From: Zongyangia gallinarum
Lineage (GTDB): Bacteria; Bacillota; Clostridia; Oscillospirales; Ruminococcaceae
Reading direction: 5' to 3'
DNA: 64,000 nt
Assembly: GCA_904419315.1 (NCBI GenBank)
Contig: CAJFQY010000001.1
Coordinates: 124,001 to 188,000 of the forward strand
The notes beneath the pieces were generated by a model. That model was not told the origin of the DNA, ran no database searches, and saw nothing but the letters and a program-made list of their open reading frames with translations. Positions 8,706 to 17,187 of the stretch are shown here, piece after piece (position 1 is the first letter of the stretch; the number at the start of each line of letters is the position of its first letter). The translations under genes and the position numbers were made by a program.

Positions 8706-9164
8706 ATGGAAGAAGTGCTCATGACACAGGAGCAGATCAAGGAGATTATCCCCCATCGGGACCCCTTCCTGCTCATTGACGATATCTTGGAGCTGACCCC
8801 AGGGGAGCATGTGGTAGCCAGAAAGACCCTCAAGGAGGATGAATTCTGGTTTAAAGGGCATTTTCCTGGGATGCCGGTACAGCCGGGCGTGCTGACGGTG
8901 GAGATGCTGGCCCAGGCCGGCGCGGTCTGCGTCCTCTCTTTAGAGCAGTACAAAGGCCATGTGGCCTTTTTCGCCGGCATCGACAAGGCACGGTTCCGCA
9001 AGCAGATCCTGCCGGGGGATACCATCCTCTTGGAGGTGGAGGTCATCAAGCTCAGAGGCTCCATCGGGGTGGGAAAAGCCACCGCTACCGTAAATGGAAA
9101 GCGTGCGGTGACAGCGGAGCTGACCTTTGCCATCGGCCCCAAGGCCGCAGAGCAGAAAGAATAG
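8706..9164 (+). CDS. fabZ: 3-hydroxyacyl-ACP dehydratase
   Basis: ATG 8706 with AGAAGGAGA upstream gives 152 residues. The hot-dog fold signature is IPHRDPFLLIDDI near the N-terminus and the active His/Glu are in GHFPGMPVQPGVLTVEMLAQ. It dehydrates 3-hydroxyacyl-ACP to trans-2-enoyl-ACP. No FabI, FabK or FabL reductase is found next to it to carry out the next step. Confidence 0.95.
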   Translation: MEEVLMTQEQIKEIIPHRDPFLLIDDILELTPGEHVVARKTLKEDEFWFKGHFPGMPVQPGVLTVEMLAQAGAVCVLSLEQYKGHVAFFAGIDKARFRKQILPGDTILLEVEVIKLRGSIGVGKATATVNGKRAVTAELTFAIGPKAAEQKE

Positions 9165-9176
9165 CGGGAGGCGCTT

Positions 9177-10532
9177 ATGTTCAGTAAAGTACTCATTGCC
9201 AACCGGGGAGAAATCGCGGTGCGGATCATCCGGGCCTGTCGGGAACTTGGCATCCGGACGGTGGCGGTCTTTTCCGAGCCGGATCGGGACGCCCTCCACG
9301 CCCAGATCGCTGACGAGGCCATCTGCATCGGCCCTGCCGCCACCCGGGACAGCTATAACAACGTTGCCGCCATCCTCTCCGCCTGTGAGATCACCGGCGC
9401 GGAGGCACTGCATCCCGGCTTTGGCTTTCTTTCGGAAAACGCAGGGTTTGCCCGGATGTGCGAGAAATGCGGCGTGAAATTTATTGGGCCCAGGCCCGAA
9501 TCCATCGAGATGATGGGGGATAAATCCACCGCCAAGGAGACCATGAAGAAAGCCGGCGTGCCGGTGGTTCCCGGCTCCGACGGAGTGGTGGAGACATTGG
9601 AAGACGCCCGGCGGATCGCGTCGGAGATCGGCTATCCTGTCATGGTCAAGGCCAGCGCCGGCGGCGGCGGCCGGGGTATCCGGTATGTAGGCGACGAAGG
9701 GGAGCTGGAATCGGCTTTTGTGGCCGCAAAACAGGAGGCTCTCAGCTTCTTCGCCAACGATCAGGTCTATATTGAAAAGTTTATTGAAGGTCCCCGGCAT
9801 ATTGAGGTGCAGATCCTGGCCGACCGGTTCGGGAATGTGGTCCACCTGGGAGAGCGGGACTGCTCCATGCAGCGCCGCAACCAGAAGGTGCTGGAGGAGT
9901 CTCCCTCCCCGGCCCCCTTTATGACCGAAGAACTGCGGGAGAAGATGGGCCAGGCGGCCTGCGCCGCGGCGAAAGCCTGCGGCTATGAAAATGCGGGGAC
10001 CATTGAATTTTTGGTGGACGCCAAAGGCAACTTCTACTTCATGGAGATGAACACCCGGGTTCAGGTGGAGCATCCGGTCACCGAGCTTGTCTCAGGGGTG
10101 GATATTGTCCGCCGGCAGATTCTCATTGCCGCCGGGCACAAACTTCCCTATACCCAGAAGGACATCGCCCTCAAGGGACACGCCATCGAGTGCCGCATTA
10201 ACGCGGAGAATCCGGCCCAGGGATTTCGCCCCTGCCCGGGCACCATCCAGGCGCTGCATATGCCGGGAGGCCCCGGTGTGCGTATTGACAGCGCCATCTA
10301 TCAGGGTTATACTATAACCCCGTACTACGATTCTATGATTGCGAAACTGATCGTCTATGCCCCCACCCGCAAGGAAGCCATCCTCAAAATGCGCTGGGCC
10401 CTGGCCGAATTTTTGGTGGAAGGCGTTGACACCAATATTGAGTTTCAGTTAAACTTGGTGAAAGACCCGGACTTTGAGGCGGGCAACTTTGATATCGGAT
10501 TTTTAGACAGAAAGAACTTTACCCATCGTTAG
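9177..10532 (+). CDS. accC: Acetyl-CoA carboxylase biotin carboxylase subunit
   Basis: This 451-residue ATP-grasp enzyme has the N-terminal LIANRGEIAVRIIRA, the glycine-rich ATP loop KASAGGGGRGIR, the catalytic EMNTRVQVEHPVTE and the C-terminal biotin carboxylase domain. It carboxylates the biotin on AccB using bicarbonate and ATP. It lies 12 nt after fabZ and 45 nt before accD. Length and motifs are complete. Confidence 0.96.
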   Translation: MFSKVLIANRGEIAVRIIRACRELGIRTVAVFSEPDRDALHAQIADEAICIGPAATRDSYNNVAAILSACEITGAEALHPGFGFLSENAGFARMCEKCGVKFIGPRPESIEMMGDKSTAKETMKKAGVPVVPGSDGVVETLEDARRIASEIGYPVMVKASAGGGGRGIRYVGDEGELESAFVAAKQEALSFFANDQVYIEKFIEGPRHIEVQILADRFGNVVHLGERDCSMQRRNQKVLEESPSPAPFMTEELREKMGQAACAAAKACGYENAGTIEFLVDAKGNFYFMEMNTRVQVEHPVTELVSGVDIVRRQILIAAGHKLPYTQKDIALKGHAIECRINAENPAQGFRPCPGTIQALHMPGGPGVRIDSAIYQGYTITPYYDSMIAKLIVYAPTRKEAILKMRWALAEFLVEGVDTNIEFQLNLVKDPDFEAGNFDIGFLDRKNFTHR

Positions 10533-10577
10533 ACGGGAGGGGAGTGATCCCCTATCCATAAAGGAGGCGGAGCTATT

Positions 10578-11456
10578 TTGTGGGAAGAGTTGTTCCAAAA
10601 GGTCAAGACCCGGCTGGATATTGATGAGCAGCCGACCGCGAAGACCAAAAAGATCCACATTCCCAGTGACCTGCTCTTCAAGTGCCCCCGCTGCCAGCAG
10701 GTGGTGCTGATGGAGGAATTTGAGGCCGGGAACAAAGTCTGCAAGAACTGCGGCTATCACGCCAGGCTCTCCTCCAGAGAAAGACTGGAATTGACTGTTG
10801 ACAACCAGACGTTTAAAGAATATGATACCCTTATGAAAAGCAAAAACCCCATCGACTTTCCCGGCTATGAGGAGAAAATCCGGGAGCTGCAGGAAAAGAC
10901 GGGGCTGTCCGATGCTGTGGTCACCGGCGAGTGCGAGATCATGGGGGAGCCATGTGTCATCGCGGTGATGGATTCCCGCTTTATGATGGCTTCCATGGGC
11001 TCGGTGGTAGGGGAGAAAATCACCCGCGCCTTTGAAAGGGCCACCGAAAAACGCCTTCCCATCGTCATCTTCGCCTCTTCGGGAGGCGCCCGGATGCAGG
11101 AGGGGATCCTTTCCCTGATGCAGATGGCCAAAACTTCCGGAGCCTGTGCCCGCCACAGCGACGCGGGACTGCTTTACATCACGGTGCTCACCGATCCCAC
11201 CACCGGAGGGGTCACCGCCAGCTTTGCCATGCTGGGAGACATTATCCTGGCAGAACCAAAGGTGCTGGTGGGCTTTGCCGGCCGCCGGGTCATTGAGGGC
11301 ACCATCAAACAACGGCTGCCAGACGATTTCCAGTCGGCGGAATTTCTGGAAAGCCACGGTTTTGTAGACAAAATTGTGGAGCGCCGGGATATGAGAAAGA
11401 CACTGGCAGATCTGCTCAGGCTGCACAGCGGAAGGACAGGTGGTGCCAATGAATAA
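10578..11456 (+). CDS. accD: Acetyl-CoA carboxylase carboxyltransferase beta subunit
   Basis: TTG 10578, with AAGGAGG 10 nt upstream, begins a 292-residue protein. The N-terminal zinc finger is CPRC at about residues 35-38 and CKNC at about 54-57. The crotonase-fold carboxyltransferase follows, with ASSGGARMQEG. It forms the A2B2 carboxyltransferase with AccA, whose ATG overlaps the accD end by 8 nt, which suggests coupled translation. Confidence 0.95.
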   Translation: MWEELFQKVKTRLDIDEQPTAKTKKIHIPSDLLFKCPRCQQVVLMEEFEAGNKVCKNCGYHARLSSRERLELTVDNQTFKEYDTLMKSKNPIDFPGYEEKIRELQEKTGLSDAVVTGECEIMGEPCVIAVMDSRFMMASMGSVVGEKITRAFERATEKRLPIVIFASSGGARMQEGILSLMQMAKTSGACARHSDAGLLYITVLTDPTTGGVTASFAMLGDIILAEPKVLVGFAGRRVIEGTIKQRLPDDFQSAEFLESHGFVDKIVERRDMRKTLADLLRLHSGRTGGANE

Positions 11457-12255
11457 GCTGACAACCTGGGAGCGCATTGAGCTCATCCGCAATAAGGAGC
11501 GTCCGACCCTCCGCGACTATATCCCCTTGGTCTTTGAGGAGTTCATCGAACTGCATGGAGATCGTTACTACGGAGATGATGGCGCCATTATAGGAGGCAT
11601 TGCTACCCTGGGCGGAACTCCGGTGACGGTGGTCGGCCAGCTCAAGGGGAAAACCATTGAAGAAAACAAGAGGGCCAACTTCGCCATGGCCCATCCCGAG
11701 GGATATCGCAAAGCCCTGCGGCTGATGCGGCAGGCGGAGAAATTCCATCGTCCTATTATCTGCTTTATCGACACCCCCGGCGCTTTCTGCGGCATAGAGG
11801 CGGAAGAGCGGGGACAGGGCGAGGCCATCGCCAAAAATCTCTTTGAAATGATGGGGCTGAAAACCCCTGTGGTTTCCATCGTTTTAGGGGAAGGCGGCAG
11901 CGGCGGAGCCTTGGGTCTTGGAGTTTGCGACCGGCTTGCCATGCTGGAAAACGCAGTTTACTCGGTCATTTCCCCCCGGGGATGTGCCAGTATCCTGTGG
12001 AAGGATGCCAGCCGGGAGAAGGAAGCAGCCCAGGTGCTCAGGATGACGGCGGAGGACCTAAAGGAATTCGGCGTGTGTGACGATATCCTGGCGGAGCCCA
12101 TGGGAGGCGCCCACAAGCAGCCCAAGCTGATGGCCCACACCATCCGGGACTATCTGCTCACCACTGTGGGAGCGCTCCAGGAAACTTCGGTGGAGGAGCT
12201 CTTGGAGAACCGTTACCATAAATTTAGGAAAATTGGTGAATTTTCCGAGGAATAA
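11449..12255 (+). CDS. accA: Acetyl-CoA carboxylase carboxyltransferase alpha subunit
   Basis: ATG 11449 is taken (MNKLTTWERIELIR, 268 residues); GTG 11443 is an alternative with closer ribosome-site spacing. Motifs are HGDRYYGDDGAIIGG, MAHPEGYRKALRL and GEGGSGGALGLG. This is a compact AccA of usual Firmicute length. It is the last gene of the tight fab/acc run; acpP follows after 83 nt with its own possible promoter. Confidence 0.95.
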   Translation: MNKLTTWERIELIRNKERPTLRDYIPLVFEEFIELHGDRYYGDDGAIIGGIATLGGTPVTVVGQLKGKTIEENKRANFAMAHPEGYRKALRLMRQAEKFHRPIICFIDTPGAFCGIEAEERGQGEAIAKNLFEMMGLKTPVVSIVLGEGGSGGALGLGVCDRLAMLENAVYSVISPRGCASILWKDASREKEAAQVLRMTAEDLKEFGVCDDILAEPMGGAHKQPKLMAHTIRDYLLTTVGALQETSVEELLENRYHKFRKIGEFSEE

Positions 12256-12276
12256 TGCATAGAAATAGGTTTAACC

Positions 12277-12300
12277 GGTGAGAGGTCACCTTTATATAAT
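12277..12300 (+). promoter_or_regulatory. Possible acpP promoter with a small dyad
   Basis: TATAAT (12295-12300) in the extended context TTTATATAAT has only a poor -35 upstream (TTTAAC, 19-nt spacer). The dyad GGTGA-GAGG-TCACC (12277-12290) abuts it and could be an operator or a chance hairpin. This would let acpP be expressed above the level of the upstream genes. Confidence 0.35.
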
Positions 12301-12338
12301 GAAAAAACAAAAGAAAGTTTTTCAAGGAGGAACAAGGC

Positions 12339-12572
12339 ATGGTACTGGAGAAAGTCAGAGAAATTCTTTGCGATCAGCTGGATGTAGAGGAGGAGCAGGT
12401 TACCCTGGATGCCAGCATCACTGATGATTTGGGAGCAGATTCTTTGGATGTTGTCGACCTGGTCATGAGCATTGAGGAAGAATTCGATCTGGAATTCCCC
12501 GACGAGGAAGTTGAGAACATTAAAACTGTCGGCGACATTGTCAAGTACATTGAGTCGAAAGTAGAAGCGTAA
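12339..12572 (+). CDS. acpP: Acyl carrier protein
   Basis: This 77-residue strongly acidic protein has the phosphopantetheine serine in GADSLDVVDLVMSIEEEF (about residue 37), the classic fatty-acid ACP motif, unlike DSFG in the DltC at the window start. It has a strong AAGGAGG site. It carries growing acyl chains for FabD, H, G, F and Z. It ends in a strong terminator, closing the lipid-synthesis cluster. Confidence 0.96.
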   Translation: MVLEKVREILCDQLDVEEEQVTLDASITDDLGADSLDVVDLVMSIEEEFDLEFPDEEVENIKTVGDIVKYIESKVEA

Positions 12573-12584
12573 AGTTATCCAATG

Positions 12585-12620
12585 GGCCGCCGCGCTGATT
12601 CAGTGCGGCGGCCTTCTTTT
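12585..12620 (+). terminator. Intrinsic terminator after acpP
   Basis: The GC-rich stem GGCCGCCGC/GCGGCGGCC (12585-12613) is followed by TTCTTTT. It ends the fab/acc/acpP transcript. Confidence 0.9.
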
Positions 12621-12657
12621 ATCACGGGAAGATTATGAATTTTCGAGTCGAATCATA

Positions 12658-12686
12658 TTGAAAAATAGGTCAAATTCCCCTATAAT
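12658..12686 (+). promoter_or_regulatory. Sigma-A-type promoter for the decarboxylase beta subunit gene
   Basis: TTGAAA (12658-12663), a 17-nt spacer and a perfect TATAAT (12681-12686). The start would be near 12693, about 70 nt before the TTG start codon. Confidence 0.75.
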
Positions 12687-12761
12687 AATGAATGTTGACC
12701 CTGTTAGTTAAAATGACAGGACAAATTAAAAATGGACTTTATTAAAAAGGAGTTGTAAGGA

Positions 12762-13901
12762 TTGGATTTTCTCATTGACGGCATCATGTCCATCACTTGG
12801 CAACAGGTGGTCATGTGGGTCATCGGCGCGTTGTTGATCTATTTGGCCATCAAAAAAGACTATGAACCAGCGCTGCTCCTGCCCATGGGCTTTGGCGCAA
12901 TTCTCGTTAACCTTCCCCTAAGCGGTGCGATCAACCAGACTATGGAAGGCATTGGCGAAGTCAATGGAATTATCGACTGGCTTTTCAATGTGGGTATTGA
13001 GGCTTCGGAAGCCATGCCGTTGCTGCTGTTTATCGGCATTGGCGCTATGATCGACTTTGGCCCTCTGCTTTCCAACCCCAAGATGTTCCTTTTTGGAGCG
13101 GCAGCCCAGTTTGGTATCTTCCTTACCATTACCGTGGCGGTAGTCTTCGGCTTTGGCCTGAAGGATGCGGCGGCCATCGGCATCATCGGTGCGGCGGACG
13201 GCCCCACCTCCATCCTGGTTTCCCAGGTACTCAAATCCAACTATATCGGCCCCATCGCAGTGGCCGCCTACTCATATATGGCGTTAGTGCCCATTATACA
13301 GCCCTTTGCCATTAAACTTGTCACCACTAAAAAAGAGCGGGCCATCCGGATGCCTTACAATCCCAAAAACGTATCCCGGACCACCCGTATCCTCTTCCCC
13401 ATCCTGGTGACCATCATCGCCGGCCTGGTCGCGCCTTCATCGGTTTCCCTGGTGGGCTTCCTCATGTTCGGCAACCTGATCCGCGAGTGCGGACGTCTGG
13501 ACTCCCTGAGCCAGACCGCCCAGAAAGAACTGGCCAACTTGGTCACCCTGCTGCTGGGTATCACCATCGCTTCCAGCATGAAGGCGGAGCAGTTTGTCTC
13601 CCCCACCACCCTGCTGATCATGGTACTGGGTCTGGTAGCGTTTATCTTCGACACCATCGGCGGCGTACTCTTCGCCAAGATCCTGAACCTGTTCCTGAAA
13701 AACAAGATCAATCCCATGGTGGGAGGCGCCGGTATCTCCGCTTTCCCCATGTCCGCCCGTGTAGTGCAGAAGCTGGCCCTCAAAGAGGATAATCAGAACC
13801 ACCTGCTCATGCATGCCGTAGGCGCTAACGTTTCCGGACAGATTGCTTCGGTAGTTGCTGGCGGTATCATCCTGGGCCTGGTGCCGGGAATGCTGGGTTA
13901 A
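12762..13901 (+). CDS. Na+-translocating decarboxylase beta subunit (OadB/GcdB/MmdB family)
   Basis: This 379-residue integral membrane protein has about ten hydrophobic spans. Family motifs are IGIGAMIDFGPLLSNP, GAADGPTSI and VGGAGISAFPMSARV. TTG 12762 follows AAAGGAG. The beta subunit couples decarboxylation of carboxybiotin to Na+ export. The substrate (oxaloacetate, glutaconyl-CoA or methylmalonyl-CoA) depends on an alpha subunit that is not in the window. A tiny gamma-like gene follows 31 nt later. The only biotin carrier here, AccB, sits in the fatty acid cluster. Confidence 0.92.
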   Translation: MDFLIDGIMSITWQQVVMWVIGALLIYLAIKKDYEPALLLPMGFGAILVNLPLSGAINQTMEGIGEVNGIIDWLFNVGIEASEAMPLLLFIGIGAMIDFGPLLSNPKMFLFGAAAQFGIFLTITVAVVFGFGLKDAAAIGIIGAADGPTSILVSQVLKSNYIGPIAVAAYSYMALVPIIQPFAIKLVTTKKERAIRMPYNPKNVSRTTRILFPILVTIIAGLVAPSSVSLVGFLMFGNLIRECGRLDSLSQTAQKELANLVTLLLGITIASSMKAEQFVSPTTLLIMVLGLVAFIFDTIGGVLFAKILNLFLKNKINPMVGGAGISAFPMSARVVQKLALKEDNQNHLLMHAVGANVSGQIASVVAGGIILGLVPGMLG

Positions 13902-13932
13902 TCATCCTGTAATGTAGAAAAGGAGAATGAAT

Positions 13933-14079
13933 ATGAACGTGGATATGCACGCATTAATGCAGACTCTCCAGCTCATGGGCCAGGGGATGCTGGGTATCTT
14001 TGTGGTCATTGTCTTGATCTACCTGGTGGTGCTGGTGCTGACCAAAGTGACCGGAAACAAGGAAAAAGAAGAAAAATAA
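13933..14079 (+). CDS. OadG-like small membrane subunit (48 aa)
   Basis: This short ORF encodes 48 residues: a polar N-terminus (MNVDMHALMQTLQLMGQGM), one strongly hydrophobic helix (LGIFVVIVLIYLVVLVLT) and a Lys/Glu-rich tail ending KEKEEK. That plan matches the small gamma/delta (OadG/MmdD/GcdC-type) subunits and the OadG-related small transporter subunits of Firmicutes. AAAAGGAGA precedes the ATG. Its place right after the beta subunit supports the call. It lacks the longer linker and domain seen in full OadG. Confidence 0.75.
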   Translation: MNVDMHALMQTLQLMGQGMLGIFVVIVLIYLVVLVLTKVTGNKEKEEK

Positions 14080-14137
14080 ACGGAGAAAACTCCATTGAGA
14101 AAACGCCGGGGTCCGGCAAGAGAAAGGTTTGAAAAAC

Positions 14138-15574
14138 GTGGCAGATCAGAAGAAAATGGTAGAGGCCATTACCCCCATGGATGTGGACTTTGCCAAATGG
14201 TACACCGATGTGGTCATCAAGGCGGATCTGGTGGATTATTCCAGCGTCCGGGGCTGCATGATTTTCCGCCCCTACGGCTATGCCCTGTGGGAGAACATTC
14301 AGAAGATTTTCGACGCCAAGTTCAAGGCAACGGGACATGAGAATGTCTATATGCCAATGTTTATCCCAGAAAGCCTGCTCCAGAGGGAGAAGGATCACGT
14401 GGAGGGCTTTGCCCCTGAAGTGGCCTGGGTCACCCACGGCGGCAATGAGAAGCTCACCGAACGGCTGTGCGTCCGGCCCACCTCTGAAACCCTTTTCTGC
14501 GACCACTACGCCCATGTGATCAAATCCTACCGGGATCTGCCCATGCTTTACAATCAGTGGTGCTCGGTGGTCCGGTGGGAGAAGACTTCCCGCCCCTTCC
14601 TGCGCAACGTAGAATTCCTCTGGCAGGAGGGCCATACCATGCACGAGACCGCTGAGGAAGCCATGGAAGAAACTCAGCGGATGCTGGGCATCTACGCTGA
14701 GACCTGCGAAAATGACCTGGCTATCCCGGTGATCAAAGGCCGCAAGACTGACAAAGAGAAATTCGCCGGCGCGGAGGCAACCTATACCATCGAGGCTATG
14801 ATGCACGATGGCAAGGCGCTGCAGAGCGGTACCTCCCATTATTTCGGCGACGGATTTGCAAAAGCCTTTGACGTCACCTTCACCGGTCGGGATAACACCC
14901 TGCAGCATCCTCATCAGACTTCCTGGGGCGTCTCTACCCGGCTCATCGGCGCCATCATCATGACCCACGGCGACGATAACGGCCTGGTGCTGCCGCCGGC
15001 GGTGGCTCCGACCCAAGTGGTCATCGTCCCCATTGCCATGCATAAGGAGGGCGTCACCGATAAGGCCAACGAGGTGCTGGCAAGGCTGCAGAAGTTCTGC
15101 CGGGCCAAAATCGATCTCAGCGACAACTCTCCCGGCTGGAAGTTTGCCCAGTACGAGATGAAGGGAGTACCCCTCCGCTTGGAGATCGGTCCTAAGGATA
15201 TCGAGAAAAACCAGTGTGTCCTGGTCCGCCGGGATAACCGGGAAAAATATTTTGTTTCCCTGGATGAGTTGGAGACCAAAGTCCCCGAGCTGCTTCAGAT
15301 GGTTCACGATGGTATGTATGAGAGAGCCCTGAAGAACCGGGAGGAAAAAACCTACGAGGCCACAACCCTGGAACAGCTCAAGGAAATTGCCGAGACCAAG
15401 CCGGGCTTTATCAAGGCCATGTGGTGCGGCGACCAGGCCTGCGAGGAAAAACTCAAAGAGGTGGCAGGGGTTTCTTCCCGCTGCATGCCCTTTGAGCAGG
15501 AGCATCTCTCCGATACCTGCGTCTGCTGCGGCAAGCCTGCCAAGGCGATGGTCTACTGGGGCAAAGCCTATTAA
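14138..15574 (+). CDS. proS: Prolyl-tRNA synthetase, archaeal/eukaryote-like short type
   Basis: This 478-residue class II synthetase lacks the editing insertion of the long bacterial form. Motif 2 is in VVRWEKTSRPFLRNVEFLWQEGHT, the proline-recognition region in GTSHYFGDGFAK, and motif 3 in WGVSTRLIGAIIMTHGDD. The C-terminal zinc-type domain has Cys pairs (CGDQAC and CVCCG) and ends in the usual ...WGKAY. GTG 14138 is preferred (AGAAAGG 10 nt upstream); TTG 14129 would add three residues. It may be cotranscribed with the decarboxylase genes. Confidence 0.93.
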   Translation: MADQKKMVEAITPMDVDFAKWYTDVVIKADLVDYSSVRGCMIFRPYGYALWENIQKIFDAKFKATGHENVYMPMFIPESLLQREKDHVEGFAPEVAWVTHGGNEKLTERLCVRPTSETLFCDHYAHVIKSYRDLPMLYNQWCSVVRWEKTSRPFLRNVEFLWQEGHTMHETAEEAMEETQRMLGIYAETCENDLAIPVIKGRKTDKEKFAGAEATYTIEAMMHDGKALQSGTSHYFGDGFAKAFDVTFTGRDNTLQHPHQTSWGVSTRLIGAIIMTHGDDNGLVLPPAVAPTQVVIVPIAMHKEGVTDKANEVLARLQKFCRAKIDLSDNSPGWKFAQYEMKGVPLRLEIGPKDIEKNQCVLVRRDNREKYFVSLDELETKVPELLQMVHDGMYERALKNREEKTYEATTLEQLKEIAETKPGFIKAMWCGDQACEEKLKEVAGVSSRCMPFEQEHLSDTCVCCGKPAKAMVYWGKAY

Positions 15575-15590
15575 GCCCCCGCCCGGGGAG

Positions 15591-15720
15591 GAATTCGCGC
15601 TGTGGGGTCAATCGCAACGTAATTGCGTGTGACGCGGGCGGGCAGTGCCCGCAGCCGAGTCGCGCTGATGTGTCAATCGCAGCGTATTCGCGTGAGACAC
15701 GGCAAAGTTTCAAACGAGAC
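15591..15720 (+). repeat. Two imperfect 65-bp direct repeats with dyad cores, between proS and gldA
   Basis: TCGCGCTG occurs at 15595 and 15660. GTCAATCGCA(A/G)CGTA occurs at 15607 and 15672. Both pairs are exactly 65 bp apart. Each copy contains a 27-bp imperfect palindrome running from GTC to GAC (15607-15633 and 15672-15698); the first has inner arms CGCAA/TTGCG. The 223-nt gap contains no gene. Function is unknown: it could be an operator pair for gldA or an intergenic repeat. Confidence 0.6.
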
Positions 15721-15797
15721 CTAGGGCGCGTCTTCCTCGCCGGGAGGCGCGTGGTAAAATATAGAAAATTAGAAATGACGAAAGGTGGAGGAACACC

Positions 15798-16892
15798 ATG
15801 GCAAACATCATTATCAGCCCCAACAAATATGTCCAGGGCCAGGGAGAGCTCTCCAATCTGAGCGGCTATGTCAAGAGCCTGGGCACATCTGTGCTGATCC
15901 TCATCAGCGCCGGCGGCATGAAGCGCCTCGGCAGCCTGGTAGAGAGCAGCTTTGCGGATACCGGCATTGCCTATGCCTTTGAGACCTTTGGCGGCGAATG
16001 CTCCGAAAATGAGATCAACCGCCTGCGCAAAGTCGTTGCTGAGAAAAAATGCGACTGCGTCATCGGCATTGGCGGCGGCAAGATCCTGGATACTGCCAAG
16101 GCTGTGGCTTATTATGAGAAATGCCCGGTGGTGGTCTGCCCCACCATTGCTTCCACCGACGCGCCCTGCTCGGCCCTGTCGGTGATCTACTCTGACGACG
16201 GCGTCTTTGAAAGATACCTGTTCCTTCCCGCCAACCCCAACCTGGTGCTGGTGGACAGCGCGATTGTGGCGGCAGCGCCTGCCCGCCTGCTGGTTTCCGG
16301 CATGGGCGATGCCCTGGCCACCTATTTTGAGGCGAGAGCCACCAAGGCCAGCCGCAGCGATACCTGCGCCGGAGGCAAGGTGACCAGCGCCGCCATGGCC
16401 CTGGCTAAGCTCTGCTACGATACCCTGATGACCGAAGGCGTCAAGGCGAAAATCGCTGTGGAGGCCGGCGTCTGCACCGAAGCGGTAGAGAGGATCATTG
16501 AGGCCAACACCTATCTCAGCGGCATTGGCTTTGAGAGCGGCGGCCTGGCCGGCGCCCATGCCATCCACAACGGCCTGACCTGCATCAAGGAATGCCATCA
16601 CCTCTATCACGGCGAGAAGGTGGCTTTCGGCACATTGACCCAGCTGGTGCTGGAGAATGCGCCGGAGGAGGAAATCGAAGAAGTGGTTTCCTTCTGCATT
16701 GAGGTTGGCCTGCCTGTAACCTTCGCGGAGATGGGCATTAAGAAGGTGGATAAGGAAAAACTTATGGAAGCTGCCACCCTGGCCAGCGCCGAAGGGGACA
16801 CCCTGCGGAACATGCCTTTGGAGGTCACTCCGGAAAAGGTGTGCGCTGCCATGATTGCAGCGGACGCCATCGGACGCTATTTCAAGGACTAA
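15798..16892 (+). CDS. gldA: Glycerol dehydrogenase-family iron/zinc alcohol dehydrogenase
   Basis: This 364-residue protein starts MANIIISPNKYVQGQGE. The NAD loop is GIGGGKILDTAKA. The metal-binding residues appear as Asp in STDAPCSALSVIY-type context and His in AGAHAIHNGLT and HGEKVAFGT. It probably oxidizes glycerol to dihydroxyacetone or runs the reverse reaction; related family members act on other small alcohols, so the substrate is inferred. It stands alone, with GGTGGAGG before the ATG and a strong terminator after it. Confidence 0.88.
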   Translation: MANIIISPNKYVQGQGELSNLSGYVKSLGTSVLILISAGGMKRLGSLVESSFADTGIAYAFETFGGECSENEINRLRKVVAEKKCDCVIGIGGGKILDTAKAVAYYEKCPVVVCPTIASTDAPCSALSVIYSDDGVFERYLFLPANPNLVLVDSAIVAAAPARLLVSGMGDALATYFEARATKASRSDTCAGGKVTSAAMALAKLCYDTLMTEGVKAKIAVEAGVCTEAVERIIEANTYLSGIGFESGGLAGAHAIHNGLTCIKECHHLYHGEKVAFGTLTQLVLENAPEEEIEEVVSFCIEVGLPVTFAEMGIKKVDKEKLMEAATLASAEGDTLRNMPLEVTPEKVCAAMIAADAIGRYFKD

Positions 16893-16904
16893 TAAAAAGC
16901 ATAA

Positions 16905-16937
16905 AAAGCGGCAGGACTTTCGTTCTGCCGCTTTTTT
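16905..16937 (+). terminator. Intrinsic terminator after gldA
   Basis: Arms AAAGCGGCAG/CTGCCGCTTT followed by a T run. The rplQ terminator at 33126 uses the same GCGGCAG core. Confidence 0.9.
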
Positions 16938-17152
16938 CTTTTTCGTCCCCAACGACACGCCGCCTGACAAAGGGGTTATTGCGCCGTGTTTTTAGATATA
17001 ACTTAAGCCCGTGAACTGCCTATAGGCAGACCCTATGCCGCAAAGAAACTTTGGGATTTTATCTAAATTTGACGAAAAATTATTGTAAAAAATGGGCAAA
17101 GCAACAAAGTTGCATTTCCTCGGGAATTTCCTTGTAAAATAGTAAAAAAAGC

Positions 17153-17181
17153 TTGCATTTAAGCCGTTTTTATAGTATTAT
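17153..17181 (+). promoter_or_regulatory. Main promoter of the S10-spc-alpha ribosomal operon
   Basis: TTGCAT (17153-17158), a 17-nt spacer and TATTAT (17176-17181), within an A/T-rich upstream tract. The start would be near 17188. From the gldA terminator to here (16938-17152) I see only AT-rich sequence and no gene. Confidence 0.75.
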
Positions 17182-17187
17182 ATTTAA

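Noticed and set aside
14006..16970. About 500-residue minus-strand frames opposite proS and gldA
   Set aside because: Shadow frames of conserved plus-strand genes.
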